A stretch of DNA of 64,000 nt from Murimonas intestini (GTDB lineage Bacteria > Bacillota > Clostridia > Lachnospirales > Lachnospiraceae): NCBI RefSeq assembly GCF_024622195.1, contig NZ_JANKBI010000001.1, positions 806,001 through 870,000 of the forward strand, written 5' to 3'. Below, one piece after another: positions 1-9,039 of this stretch. Made by a program: the position numbers and the translations under genes. Positions within the stretch are counted from its first letter, which is position 1; every line of letters begins with the position of its first letter. The notes under the pieces were generated by a model that saw only the letters and a list, made by a program, of their open reading frames with translations, was not told where the DNA came from and searched no databases.

Positions 1-16
1 CACTTTTACGCCTCCT
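1..16 (-). promoter_or_regulatory. Ribosome binding site and GTG start of the next operon gene (cut by the window edge)
   Basis: On the minus strand an AGGAGG (plus-strand 11-16) is followed after seven bases by GTG at 3-1. It lies just downstream of the stop codon of the WsaF-like gene at 22. The polysaccharide operon therefore very probably continues with another gene off the left edge. Only the first codon is visible, so the product is unknown. Confidence 0.55.
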
Positions 17-21
17 TCTGT

Positions 22-1257
22 TTACAGCAGCTCTTTTATCTCGCTGATAAAGGAAAAAATATCTGCATTCTCACAATAGTCTTTGTTTACGATCCTGTGG
101 GGCACTTTTGGGGTATATCCGTCACAGATTTCCATCAGCCTTGCCGACACGCAGTTGGGACTGATATTGTCAAGTGATATGATATTGTCATTAAAATCCT
201 TCAGGTCCTTATTGGCAAAAGTATTCGTGATCACCTTCACCTCGAATACGCTCATCTCCAGCGGCGGATAGCTCGGATGAGGGGATGCCATCAGTGAGAT
301 GCCCGCATATGACTCTTTTAAGATATCCGCATATCCCTTCAAAGTAAGCTTACCCACTGAATGGATCACTTTGCCGTTTCCAAGATCTACATCTTCATGC
401 TGCTCTCCCGCAGAATAGATTTCCCACTCACCAATGTCCTTCTGCATCCAAACCCATTTTTTCAGGGCAGCCACGATCAGATTAAAAGCATTCCTCTCAG
501 TTCCCGGTCTGCCGTAAAGGAGGATCTGCTTCTTTTTATCCAGAGTGTCCCCCGCCTTATAAAGCTCCTCTTTCAGACTCGCATTCAAAACAGGCTCAAA
601 TGCATATTCATGCTGGAAACGGAAGCCGTTAAGCTTGAAATAATCCCTCAGAAGCCCTGTATTAAATATGGCGATCTGGGGATACCTGTTCTTGTAAGAA
701 GCCTCAGCTAAAAGATACCTGGTTGACCATGGATAAAATCCAGGTTCAAAATCCTGTATAAAATTTATAAAAGGCCGGGGCGCAATCCCCTCTTTTTTTT
801 CAAATTCTTCACAGGCTTCCTGGGCACAATGGGCTGTCCACCAGCCTGTAAACATAAAAATATCTTTATCAGACACGCCTATCTGCCTTCCATACCTGTT
901 GCTGTACGGCACTATCTGTGCCCTGTCAGTACTGTCCTGTTCAGGCTCCAGGAAGGTATAATCTGTGCCATATTTTTTCCGGGCTTCTTCTGTAGGCGGA
1001 GAATCTACCAGAATGATCCTCCTGTCATATCCCGTCTTTGCAGCCAGCTCCTCAAAAAATTTCAGTGCAGTGGAAATACCTCCGAACACATGCTCCGGAT
1101 TGACAGAAGGAACCAGAAGGTTGATCCTCTTCCGGGGAAATTCTGTCTTTCTGAATGTATATGGAGTTATTTCCGCCACATTTGTATCCAGCGGCGTCGT
1201 TTTATCCAGCGCCACATTGGCAGCTTTCCTGATAATACCTTTGACTAAGTTTTTCAT
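22..1257 (-). CDS. WsaF-like rhamnosyltransferase family glycosyltransferase
   Basis: A 411-residue protein with no signal peptide or membrane segment, so probably cytoplasmic. The order of elements (INLLVPSVNPEHVFGG near residue 45, a central FINFIQDFEPGFYPW stretch, then KKKQILLYGRPGTERNAF and a C-terminal half with SPHPSYPPLEM) matches GT-B enzymes of the WsaF type, which add rhamnose to S-layer or cell-wall rhamnans. It is the last complete gene of the minus-strand operon with rfbABC, an ABC polysaccharide exporter and a tandem GT2, which fits assembly of a rhamnose-containing polymer before export. It starts 14 bases after the GT2 gene. Family call is from motif recognition; the exact linkage made is unknown. 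Confidence 0.7.
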   Translation of the reverse strand: MKNLVKGIIRKAANVALDKTTPLDTNVAEITPYTFRKTEFPRKRINLLVPSVNPEHVFGGISTALKFFEELAAKTGYDRRIILVDSPPTEEARKKYGTDYTFLEPEQDSTDRAQIVPYSNRYGRQIGVSDKDIFMFTGWWTAHCAQEACEEFEKKEGIAPRPFINFIQDFEPGFYPWSTRYLLAEASYKNRYPQIAIFNTGLLRDYFKLNGFRFQHEYAFEPVLNASLKEELYKAGDTLDKKKQILLYGRPGTERNAFNLIVAALKKWVWMQKDIGEWEIYSAGEQHEDVDLGNGKVIHSVGKLTLKGYADILKESYAGISLMASPHPSYPPLEMSVFEVKVITNTFANKDLKDFNDNIISLDNISPNCVSARLMEICDGYTPKVPHRIVNKDYCENADIFSFISEIKELL

Positions 1258-1271
1258 AATATTATTCCCTT

Positions 1272-3050
1272 CTACCCATTTCTTCTGCGGGGTATGCAGC
1301 TCTCCGGATCCAGATTGATATTATAGTAAGGGTCAGTATGGTTATGATAGTTCTTATACATCTGATAAGACAGCTGGAAATCCACCTCAGGGATATCCCT
1401 GGCATCCCTGCTCTTGGATTCATAATGATACAGCTTCACATATGGGTCATATACATTTACAAGACCTCTGTTTATGGCCCTGATACAGATTTCTATATCA
1501 CTGCCGCATACGATAAATTCCTCATCAAAATTCCCGATCCGCTCAATTGTCTCTCTTGATATGGCCATACATGCCCCTGTCACAGCAGTGACATTTCTGG
1601 TAACCATTGGAGAAATGAAGGGTGAACCATAGTGGACCGGCTTCATACCTTTGAATATATGGTCAGCCCAGCCGCCTATCCCTGTCACAACACCTGCATG
1701 CTGGATCGTGCCGTCCTCATATAAGAGCAGCCCACCCACTACGCCCGTGCCTTTTCTCAGGGCTTTCTCAGCCAGCCGCTGCATCCATTCCGGTGATATG
1801 ACTTCCATATCGTTATTCATAAAAATAAAAACATCTCCTGAAGCTTTAGTAATTCCCAGATTATTCAGCTTAGACCAGTTGAATTTAAACGGTGCATCGA
1901 TCACCTTTACATTGCTGTATGCTTCCTGAAGCTCTTTAAAGCACCGGAAGGTCTCCTGCTCCTTTGAATTATTATCCAGGATCAGGATCTCATAATCAGG
2001 ATAATCCGTCTTCTCCTCAATGCTTTTTATAACAGCCCTAAGAAGGTCTGCATGATCCTTTGTAGGCATGATAACTGACACCTTCGCCGGCTTCATGACA
2101 GGATACCTGACGTCATAGACAAACAGCGCTTCCGTCTCGGATGCGGATGCCCCTTCCGGATATACACTGTCCAGATACTCCTGCACGGCGCGCAGCCCCG
2201 CTGTCTGGGCATATGGCTTAGACTCCGGATTAGCTGCCGTAGAGCTTGGCAAATCCCTCCAGGAATACAGAATTTTAGGTATATGTGCTATTTTCTCTGC
2301 CCTCCGGCTCATCCTCAGCATCAGGTCATAGTCCTGGCTCCCGTTAAATTCACTACGAAATCCCCCTGACGCTTCGAACAGAGACCGCTTAAAGCCCAGC
2401 AGATGTCCGATATACATTTGGCCAAGAAGCAGGTCCATGGAGAAATCCGGTTTATGCAATGGCTCCCTGTGGCAGTCATACTGATCTATAATATCCTGGT
2501 CACTGTAAATAATATCAGCATCCGACTTTTTGATTTCTTTATAGAACTCATAGAGGGCATGGGGTGCCAGCACATCGTCATTGTCCATCAGGAGGATATA
2601 ATCCCCCTTTGCAAGCCCCGCTGCCTCATTTGTTGCTCTGGAGATGCCGCCGTTCTTTTCCAGGAATGTCACATGAATCTGCTCATCCTTTATATTTCTT
2701 AAGAATTCCCTTGTCTCCTCCTTAGTGGAACAGTCATCAGCGATACAAAGCTCCCATTCCAGATAAGTCTGGGCTTTCACCGAATCTATAGCCTTGCGGA
2801 TCCATTTTTCTTCTACATTATATACCGGCATGAGGATTGAAAATAAAATATCACCATGGAAAGGACCCTTTTCCGGCTTTACTTCCCACTGACCAGATTC
2901 AGGGGACACTTCAAATGCCGCCCTGCTTTTCATATTGCTGAGGAAGCCTTTTATCCCGTTATTTTTCAAATATTTTATGCCTTTAAAAAGAGTGCCGGGC
3001 CTGCGGATACACAGCCAGGCCATGGCAAAAAACTTCCTCATCTTAGCCAT
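1272..3050 (-). CDS. Tandem-domain family 2 glycosyltransferase
   Basis: A 592-residue protein with two GT-A (family 2) domains. The first begins near residue 70 (FSILMPVYNVEE, then ADDCS and the metal-binding DNDD). The second begins near 323 (VSVIMPTKDHADLL, then LDNNS and MNNDMEV) and ends with a C-terminal FDEEFIVCGSDIEICIRA stretch. Such double GT2 enzymes often add two sugars or alternate linkages during polymer assembly. Its start lies inside the end of the Wzt-like ATPase gene (8-base overlap), which suggests translational coupling. Together with the WsaF-like enzyme it probably builds the rhamnan backbone exported by the adjacent ABC transporter. Donor and acceptor sugars cannot be read from the sequence. 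Confidence 0.85.
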   Translation of the reverse strand: MAKMRKFFAMAWLCIRRPGTLFKGIKYLKNNGIKGFLSNMKSRAAFEVSPESGQWEVKPEKGPFHGDILFSILMPVYNVEEKWIRKAIDSVKAQTYLEWELCIADDCSTKEETREFLRNIKDEQIHVTFLEKNGGISRATNEAAGLAKGDYILLMDNDDVLAPHALYEFYKEIKKSDADIIYSDQDIIDQYDCHREPLHKPDFSMDLLLGQMYIGHLLGFKRSLFEASGGFRSEFNGSQDYDLMLRMSRRAEKIAHIPKILYSWRDLPSSTAANPESKPYAQTAGLRAVQEYLDSVYPEGASASETEALFVYDVRYPVMKPAKVSVIMPTKDHADLLRAVIKSIEEKTDYPDYEILILDNNSKEQETFRCFKELQEAYSNVKVIDAPFKFNWSKLNNLGITKASGDVFIFMNNDMEVISPEWMQRLAEKALRKGTGVVGGLLLYEDGTIQHAGVVTGIGGWADHIFKGMKPVHYGSPFISPMVTRNVTAVTGACMAISRETIERIGNFDEEFIVCGSDIEICIRAINRGLVNVYDPYVKLYHYESKSRDARDIPEVDFQLSYQMYKNYHNHTDPYYNINLDPESCIPRRRNG

Positions 3051-4413
3051 GCAGATTGTCCCTCCTGTAATGGACCCTGGAATCCATGTCGCAAAAGCCC
3101 ACTGTTGTCTTGTCAGATATCACCTGGATGCAGCAGATATCGTACAGCCTGTGATAGACTACAAGCTCGTCCTGCTCATAGCCCGTGCATCCCAGGGAGA
3201 GCAGCTGCTGTCCTCCCTGAAGAATCATTTTCTGTGTAAATGAAATTTCTGCTGTCTCTCCTGCTTCCGCTACTCCCGTCTCCACCTTTTCAATGACTGT
3301 ATTGGTGCCTGATATTTCATTGCCCTTCAGATCCTTGATGCTGAATGCAAATATGGGATTCTGAATCCTGGCATTGAAGCGCACCTTCATCCTGATCGTA
3401 AACTCAGTCATCTTGTAAATAGTATTTGTTATCATGCCTTCCTCATCAAAGATGCCAAAGCTCTCAATGACGGCTCTTCCGTCTCCATAATTCTCATGGT
3501 TGGGATTAATAAGCATATAATCCTTCCAGCAGCTGCTGTCCGTATCAGATATACTGCCTGTTCCTCCTGATGCATGTGAAGCTTTTTCCAGGCTCTGTCC
3601 TTCCGGCGCCCCGCCGTTCATATGGCCCTCCAGCACTGATGCGTCAGGGGCCTGTCCAACGAGGATCTTCTTATACAAGTCGATCATTTCCTTAGTAGGA
3701 CCTTCTGCATACAGCTGCCCGTCATTAATAATGATACATCGTTTACAGTACTTCATGACACTTCCCATATCATGAGTGACAAACAGCACAGTCTTTCCGC
3801 TGTTTTTAAGCTCTTCCATCCTCTTGTAGCATTTTGCCTGAAAGAATACATCACCGACTGAGAGCGCTTCATCTATGATCAGGATATCAGGATCCACGCT
3901 TATGGCAACAGCAAAAGCCAGCCTGGCAAACATTCCGCTGGAATATGTCTTGACCGGCTGGTGGATAAAATCCCCAATATCTGCAAATTTCAAAATCCCT
4001 TCCAGTTTTTCATCCATCTCTGCTTCAGAGAAACCCATCATAGTGCCGCTTAAATACGCATTCTGTATCCCGTTGTATTCCGGATTGAATCCGGCCCCCA
4101 GCTCCAGCAGCGCTGATATTTTTCCATTGATCTCAACAGTTCCCGCTGTTGGCGTAAGCACCCCTGTAATGATCTTCAGTACAGTTGATTTGCCCGCCCC
4201 GTTTTTACCAATGATTCCCAGCATCTCACCCTTTTTCACCTCAAAGGATATATCGTTTAATGCATGAAAATCCTTATGGTACTGCTTCTTGCTGATACTG
4301 AACGCTTCCTTAAATCTCAGCGTCGGCTTGTCATAAAGCCTGTACACCTTCGAGACATGTGATACTTTTATTGCAATCTCATCCATAGACTTCTCTCCAT
4401 CACTATAATACAT
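3043..4413 (-). CDS. Polysaccharide ABC transporter ATPase, Wzt type with C-terminal extension
   Basis: A 456-residue protein. The N-terminal 250 residues form an ABC ATPase: Walker A GKNGAGKS near residue 72, signature YSSGMFARLAFA near 157, Walker B ILIIDEALSVGD and the switch histidine in FVTHD. Residues from about 300 to the end form an extra beta-rich domain (FGIFDEEGMITN, FSIKDLKGNEISGTNT) like the Wzt C-terminal domain that recognises the non-reducing end of the exported glycan. It overlaps the permease gene by 11 bases and the glycosyltransferase gene by 8. With the upstream ABC-2 permease it should export the lipid-linked rhamnan across the membrane. Confidence 0.88.
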   Translation of the reverse strand: MYYSDGEKSMDEIAIKVSHVSKVYRLYDKPTLRFKEAFSISKKQYHKDFHALNDISFEVKKGEMLGIIGKNGAGKSTVLKIITGVLTPTAGTVEINGKISALLELGAGFNPEYNGIQNAYLSGTMMGFSEAEMDEKLEGILKFADIGDFIHQPVKTYSSGMFARLAFAVAISVDPDILIIDEALSVGDVFFQAKCYKRMEELKNSGKTVLFVTHDMGSVMKYCKRCIIINDGQLYAEGPTKEMIDLYKKILVGQAPDASVLEGHMNGGAPEGQSLEKASHASGGTGSISDTDSSCWKDYMLINPNHENYGDGRAVIESFGIFDEEGMITNTIYKMTEFTIRMKVRFNARIQNPIFAFSIKDLKGNEISGTNTVIEKVETGVAEAGETAEISFTQKMILQGGQQLLSLGCTGYEQDELVVYHRLYDICCIQVISDKTTVGFCDMDSRVHYRRDNLHG

Positions 4414-5221
4414 CGGAAAAATGAGGTTTCAGCTTTCCGTATACTTTTCTGCTTATTAACAGCATCACAGCCACAAAAGCCCAGAAATAAAGAGTCATTC
4501 CGGGACGCTGTACAAACCAGACACCGTCGATCATTGTATCTCTATATCCCTGTACAATATAGAACATGGGATTTAATTTCAAAATCACAGACACCACTTT
4601 TCCAAGCATCTCCGAATGATTGCTCACTCTTGCTATCATATCAGAAAAGACCCACATGATAGGAGTCATCCATACACCGATCTGCATGAATATCCCCACG
4701 ATCTGGGTGGTATCCTTAAAAAACACTGCCACAGAAGCTGTCAGATAAGAAATAGCCAGGGACAGGGCAACCATAGAAGCCGAGTAATAAATAACCTGTA
4801 TCACAATGATGCCAGGGAAATATCCCGCCACAGCGTATGCAATGATCAGGACGCCGACAAAAAATACATGCACATATAAAGATGAAAGGACCTTGACCAG
4901 CGGCAGGATCTTAATCTCAAACATCACCTTTTTCACAAGATAATTATACTCCATAAAACAATTTGTTCCATTGATGACCGCTTCTGAAAAGAAAAACCAG
5001 GGAACAAGACCCGCCATAAGCCAGAGCACGAAGGGTATATCTGTGTTTGCCACCGGACCGGCCTTGAGAGCCAGCTGGAAAACGAACCAGTACAGCAGTA
5101 TAGTCACCAGGGGCTGGATAAAGCCCCAGATGACACCAAAATACGAGCCGGCAAACCTGGTTTTAAAATCATTCTTAGCCAGATACATAATCAATTTCTT
5201 GTTATCTTTCATACCACTCAT
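4403..5221 (-). CDS. Polysaccharide ABC transporter permease, ABC-2 type
   Basis: A 272-residue integral membrane protein with about six hydrophobic segments, typical of Wzm/TagG permeases. The N-terminal amphipathic region (MYLAKNDFKTRFAGSYFGV) and the first helices around GFIQPLVTILLYWFVF match the family. It pairs with the Wzt-like ATPase encoded immediately downstream with overlapping ends. The start at 5221 has an AAAGGA ribosome site nine bases upstream. It would form the channel that moves the completed rhamnan-type polymer out of the cell. Confidence 0.88.
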   Translation of the reverse strand: MSGMKDNKKLIMYLAKNDFKTRFAGSYFGVIWGFIQPLVTILLYWFVFQLALKAGPVANTDIPFVLWLMAGLVPWFFFSEAVINGTNCFMEYNYLVKKVMFEIKILPLVKVLSSLYVHVFFVGVLIIAYAVAGYFPGIIVIQVIYYSASMVALSLAISYLTASVAVFFKDTTQIVGIFMQIGVWMTPIMWVFSDMIARVSNHSEMLGKVVSVILKLNPMFYIVQGYRDTMIDGVWFVQRPGMTLYFWAFVAVMLLISRKVYGKLKPHFSDVL

Positions 5222-5270
5222 AAAAAATTATCCTTTTCTGTCCGGGATTCATAATCGTTTGCCCCCACAA

Positions 5271-5828
5271 TTATTTACCGCTATTATATTCCGCAAAGCT
5301 TCCCCACTTCTGATCCTTGTCAGAAATGATCAGCTCCATGCCTTCCTTTATCGGCCACTGAACACCGATTTCAGCATCATTCCAGGCAAGTCCGCCTTCA
5401 TCATTGGGATGATAGAAATCCGTACACTTATATGCAAATTCTGCATTTTCTGACAACACAAGGAACCCATGCGCAAAATTCTTCGGAATGAAGAACTGCT
5501 TCTTATTTTCAGCAGACAGCACAACCCCATACCACTTTCCGTATGTGGCAGAGCCCTCCCTCAGGTCCACGGCAACATCGAAGACTTCACCGGAAACGAC
5601 TCTAACAAGCTTATCCTGAGGATAATTGATCTGGAAATGAAGTCCCCTCAGGACACCATATTTAGAGGCTGACTGGTTATCCTGCACAAACTCCATATCG
5701 ATCCCCGCCTCTTTATAATCGTTATAATTATATGTTTCCATAAAATAGCCGCGTTCATCCCCGAAAACTTGAGGTGTGATAACTTTCAGTCCCTCTATTT
5801 CACATGTTTCTACTGTAATCTTTCCCAT
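5271..5828 (-). CDS. rfbC: dTDP-4-dehydrorhamnose 3,5-epimerase
   Basis: A 185-residue protein of the usual RfbC/RmlC length. It shows the cupin-type sequence with the catalytic histidine in GVLRGLHFQ, followed by DKLVRVVSGEVFDVAVDLR and the FFIPKNFAHGFLVLSE segment. It converts dTDP-4-keto-6-deoxyglucose to the lyxo form in dTDP-L-rhamnose synthesis. It lies between rfbA and the exporter permease. The ATG at 5828 follows a GAAGAGG ribosome site. The final reductase, rfbD, is not in this window. Confidence 0.95.
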   Translation of the reverse strand: MGKITVETCEIEGLKVITPQVFGDERGYFMETYNYNDYKEAGIDMEFVQDNQSASKYGVLRGLHFQINYPQDKLVRVVSGEVFDVAVDLREGSATYGKWYGVVLSAENKKQFFIPKNFAHGFLVLSENAEFAYKCTDFYHPNDEGGLAWNDAEIGVQWPIKEGMELIISDKDQKWGSFAEYNSGK

Positions 5829-5863
5829 GTTTATAACCTCTTCATAATTATTTTGTGTAATAT

Positions 5864-6733
5864 TTAAAGCCCTTCCGCAACTTCCACAAGATACTTTCCA
5901 TATTCTGTCTTCAGCAGAGGCTGAGCCAGCTCCATAAGCTGTTCTTTATTTATAAATCCCTGCCTGTATGCGATCTCTTCAATGCAGGAAATATAGAGTC
6001 CCTGGCGTTTCTGGAATGCTGCCACAAAGTCAGCCGCATCCAGCAGGGCGTCGTGGTTGCCTGTATCCAGCCATGCGAAACCGCGCCCCAGCGTCTCTAC
6101 CTTCAGAGTACCACGGCGCAGATACTCATTGTTAACACTTGTGATCTCGATCTCTCCTCTTGCGGAGGGCTTTACATTTTTAGCAATCTCAATTACATCA
6201 TTGTCGTAAAAATAGAGGCCGGGAACAGCATAATTAGATTTAGGCTGCTCAGGCTTCTCCTCAATGGAGAGTGCATTGCCTTCCTCATCAAACTCCACAA
6301 CCCCATACTCTCTCGGATCTCTTACATAGTAGCCGAAAATAGTAGCTCCGCTCTCCCTGGATGCAACTTTTTTCAGTATTTTCGAAAAGCTCTGTCCATA
6401 GAAGATATTATCCCCCAAAATAAGCGCCACACTGTCGTCTCCAATAAATTCTTCCCCGACAATAAACGCATCCGCCAGTCCCCTGGGCTGCTCCTGCACA
6501 GCGTATGACATATTCAGCCCCAGCTGTTCCCCTGTCCCGAAAAGGTCCTTAAAGACAGGCAGGTCCCTGGGTGTAGATATAATCAGTATATCCCTGATGC
6601 CAGCCAGCATAAGGATAGACAGAGGATAATAGATCATCGGCTTGTCATATACGGGCATGATCTGTTTTGAGATTGATTTAGTAAGCGGATAAAGCCTTGT
6701 TCCTGAACCTCCCGCTAAAATAATTCCCTTCAT
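5864..6733 (-). CDS. rfbA: Glucose-1-phosphate thymidylyltransferase
   Basis: A 289-residue protein of standard RfbA length. It makes dTDP-glucose from dTTP and glucose-1-phosphate, the first step to dTDP-rhamnose. The nucleotide-binding signature KGIILAGGSGTRLYPLT opens the protein, followed by KPMIYYPLS, LGDNIFYG and EEKPEQPKSNYAV. I place the start at ATG 6733, ten bases after AGGAGG (6744-6749); an upstream in-frame TTG at 6739 is too close to that ribosome site. It sits in the order rfbB-rfbA-rfbC, with a terminator-like hairpin between rfbB and this gene. Confidence 0.96.
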   Translation of the reverse strand: MKGIILAGGSGTRLYPLTKSISKQIMPVYDKPMIYYPLSILMLAGIRDILIISTPRDLPVFKDLFGTGEQLGLNMSYAVQEQPRGLADAFIVGEEFIGDDSVALILGDNIFYGQSFSKILKKVASRESGATIFGYYVRDPREYGVVEFDEEGNALSIEEKPEQPKSNYAVPGLYFYDNDVIEIAKNVKPSARGEIEITSVNNEYLRRGTLKVETLGRGFAWLDTGNHDALLDAADFVAAFQKRQGLYISCIEEIAYRQGFINKEQLMELAQPLLKTEYGKYLVEVAEGL

Positions 6734-6783
6734 AATCAATTAACCTCCTGATAATTTATATTTTTTAAATAACAAGACAAAAT

Positions 6784-6806
6784 AGCAGTGCCAAGACGGC
6801 ACTGCT
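6784..6806 (-). terminator. Hairpin between rfbB and rfbA
   Basis: A perfect 9-bp inverted repeat (AGCAGTGCC / GGCACTGCT, loop of five) lies 8 bases after the rfbB stop. On the minus strand it is followed by a moderately T-rich stretch. It may act as a weak intrinsic terminator or an mRNA-processing hairpin that reduces expression of the genes after rfbB. Confidence 0.6.
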
Positions 6807-6813
6807 GTCTGCC

Positions 6814-7890
6814 TTATTGATACATATCCTTATAATATTTCTGATAATCTCCGCTTGTCACATGCTCCATCCAGTCCTCATGCTCAAAAAACCACTGGAT
6901 CGTGAGACGGATACCATCCTCAAATTTTGTCTCAGGATACCAGCCTACCTCTGCCTTGATCTTATCAGGAGCTATGGCATATCTTCTGTCATGTCCCTTC
7001 CTGTCAGCCACATAAGTAATGAGCTTCTCACTTACAAGCTCTTTTCTCGGGTCGCCTTCAGGAAGCATTTCCTGCAGAGTATCAAGTATAATATGGATGA
7101 TCTCAATATTCTGCTTCTCATTATGCCCGCCGATATTGTAAGTCTCAAACAGACGTCCCTTTTCCTGCACCATATCAATGCCCTTTGCATGGTCTTCCAC
7201 ATAGAGCCAGTCACGCACATTTTTGCCATCACCGTAGACAGGAAGTGGCTTTCCGTGCAGCGCATTATTGATAATGAGCGGAATCAGCTTCTCCGGGAAC
7301 TGGTACGGTCCGTAATTATTGCTGCAGTTTGTAATATTAGCTGGAAACTTATATGTGTCCATATATGATCTGACCAGCATATCAGAGGATGCCTTGCTTG
7401 CAGAATAAGGGCTGTGGGGTGCATACGGGGTTGTCTCATAAAAATAGCCGCCGTCTTCCTCCAAAGATCCATAAACCTCATCTGTAGATACGTGCAAAAA
7501 CTTCTTATCTTCCTTATATGTGCCGTCCGGCAGTTCCCATGCAGCTTTGGCTGCATTCAACATAACAAGGGTTCCGAGTACATTCGTTTTCACAAAAACA
7601 TCAGGATTCTTAATACTCCGGTCCACATGGCTCTCTGCTGCAAAATGCACTACCCTGTCAATTTCATTTTCTTCAAAAAGCTTCATAATGGCAGCTGAAT
7701 CACAGATATCAGCCTTAACAAAAGCATAATTCTCCCTGTCTTCAATATCCTTCAGATTCTCCAGATTCCCTGCATATGTCAGGCAGTCCACATTTATTAT
7801 CCTGATCTCATTTCCATATTTTTTAAACATGTAATGAATATAATTAGAACCGATGAAGCCTGCACCCCCGGTTACCAGATAAGTTCTCAT
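6814..7890 (-). CDS. rfbB: dTDP-glucose 4,6-dehydratase
   Basis: A 358-residue short-chain dehydrogenase-like enzyme that turns dTDP-glucose into dTDP-4-keto-6-deoxyglucose. It has the NAD-binding GGAGFIGSNY at the N-terminus, the HVSTDEVYGSL catalytic segment and the YSASKASSD Tyr-x3-Lys motif, plus NCSNNYGPYQFPEKLIPL that is typical of RfbB. It is the first gene of the minus-strand rhamnan operon and has a good promoter just upstream (7933-7961). Confidence 0.96.
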   Translation of the reverse strand: MRTYLVTGGAGFIGSNYIHYMFKKYGNEIRIINVDCLTYAGNLENLKDIEDRENYAFVKADICDSAAIMKLFEENEIDRVVHFAAESHVDRSIKNPDVFVKTNVLGTLVMLNAAKAAWELPDGTYKEDKKFLHVSTDEVYGSLEEDGGYFYETTPYAPHSPYSASKASSDMLVRSYMDTYKFPANITNCSNNYGPYQFPEKLIPLIINNALHGKPLPVYGDGKNVRDWLYVEDHAKGIDMVQEKGRLFETYNIGGHNEKQNIEIIHIILDTLQEMLPEGDPRKELVSEKLITYVADRKGHDRRYAIAPDKIKAEVGWYPETKFEDGIRLTIQWFFEHEDWMEHVTSGDYQKYYKDMYQ

Positions 7891-7932
7891 TATTTTCCTC
7901 CAGAATCTTTTCTTTTTTATAAATTTTCATTT

Positions 7933-7961
7933 ATTATAACAGACAATTTCTTATACTTCAA
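7933..7961 (-). promoter_or_regulatory. Sigma-A type promoter of the rhamnose operon
   Basis: On the minus strand TTGAAG (7961-7956) and TATAAT (7938-7933) are separated by 17 bases, placing transcription start about 35 bases upstream of the rfbB start codon, followed by a GGAGGAAA ribosome site. Confidence 0.7.
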
Positions 7962-7972
7962 CACTTAATCTT

Positions 7973-9031
7973 TTATCGTGCCAGAAGGGATATGCTCCTT
8001 TCTACAAGCTCATAAACTACAAGATCATAATCTTCTACATCTGCCCATTCATAATATCTGGACCTTAAAAAAGTCATCCGGCTGAAGCACTGCCCCAGCG
8101 GCTGCACAAGAGCATCTGAAAAAGAGTCCCCCAGGACAAGCACATTTTTCCCTCCCGGAGCTTCTGTCTCATAGTGTGCCAACAGTCTCTCCTGATCATA
8201 ATCCGTTTGTTTGACTTTATATTTGTTATCCATAAAATATATACTGTCGTCCATCATTACCCCTGTGCCAAGAAGATTCAGCAGGTCACCAGTCCAGACC
8301 TTAGAACTGTAAGAAATTTCCGAAATATCAGGAAGACCCAGCCTAAACTTTTCAGATATCTCCATTGCTGCCACGTATCCTCCAAGAGCATTCCAGTGGG
8401 TGTCTGTCTTATAATAGAGCGGATACTTTTCTTTATAACTTTTTAATTCCTCACGCGGATAGATGCAGGGAATCTCTGTATTTTCAAGGATATAATCCAC
8501 CGCCTGCACAGTCCTGGTATAATCTGATAACGGCCTGTACGCATCAGGCATGTACTCATTATATACACTTTCTTTGTTTGGCCCTATCAAAAAAACAAAA
8601 TCCATATCCCGCTCTTTACAATAATCATAGGCCTTTTCAACTTCCTCTACAATTTTACCTAATTGTTCCCGGGTGTATAGTTCACCGGAATAATCCTTCA
8701 GTGAATCTGTATCCTTATCCGCTTCTTTGGAATTGTAGAACAGCCATCCTTCCTTTCCGAGAATAACGGCCGGATTAGATGTCGTGTGGAAAATCTCTTT
8801 TTTCGTTACTGCTTCTATCTTTTTAAGCCACTTTCTAAATGGGATATAATCATCATAATATGCTTCAAATTCACCGGCATAATCAGAATATGTATCAATG
8901 CTCAGTTCCGGCCTTACAGCCAGATTTCTGTTTTCAGTATTTTCAACCTTTACACTTCTGGAAACAGGGTCCAGGATCAGGTAACTAAATATGAAACACA
9001 GAAAAATACCTGTTATTATTTTTTGTTTCAT
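7973..9031 (-). CDS. SGNH/DHHW-type acetylation-associated protein (AlgX/AlgJ-like)
   Basis: A 352-residue protein with one N-terminal membrane segment (ITGIFLCFIFSYLIL) and the rest outside the membrane. It contains the DTHWN sequence and the LGDSFSDAL serine block that define the SGNH hydrolase-like AlgX/AlgJ/DHHW group. These proteins work with MBOAT acyltransferases to place O-acetyl groups on exported glycans. The MBOAT gene lies immediately upstream: its stop is nine bases from this start and overlaps this gene's AGGAGGG ribosome site, so the two are likely translated together. The acceptor is not known; the adjacent rhamnan is one candidate. Confidence 0.8.
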   Translation of the reverse strand: MKQKIITGIFLCFIFSYLILDPVSRSVKVENTENRNLAVRPELSIDTYSDYAGEFEAYYDDYIPFRKWLKKIEAVTKKEIFHTTSNPAVILGKEGWLFYNSKEADKDTDSLKDYSGELYTREQLGKIVEEVEKAYDYCKERDMDFVFLIGPNKESVYNEYMPDAYRPLSDYTRTVQAVDYILENTEIPCIYPREELKSYKEKYPLYYKTDTHWNALGGYVAAMEISEKFRLGLPDISEISYSSKVWTGDLLNLLGTGVMMDDSIYFMDNKYKVKQTDYDQERLLAHYETEAPGGKNVLVLGDSFSDALVQPLGQCFSRMTFLRSRYYEWADVEDYDLVVYELVERSISLLAR

Positions 9032-9039
9032 AGCCCCTC

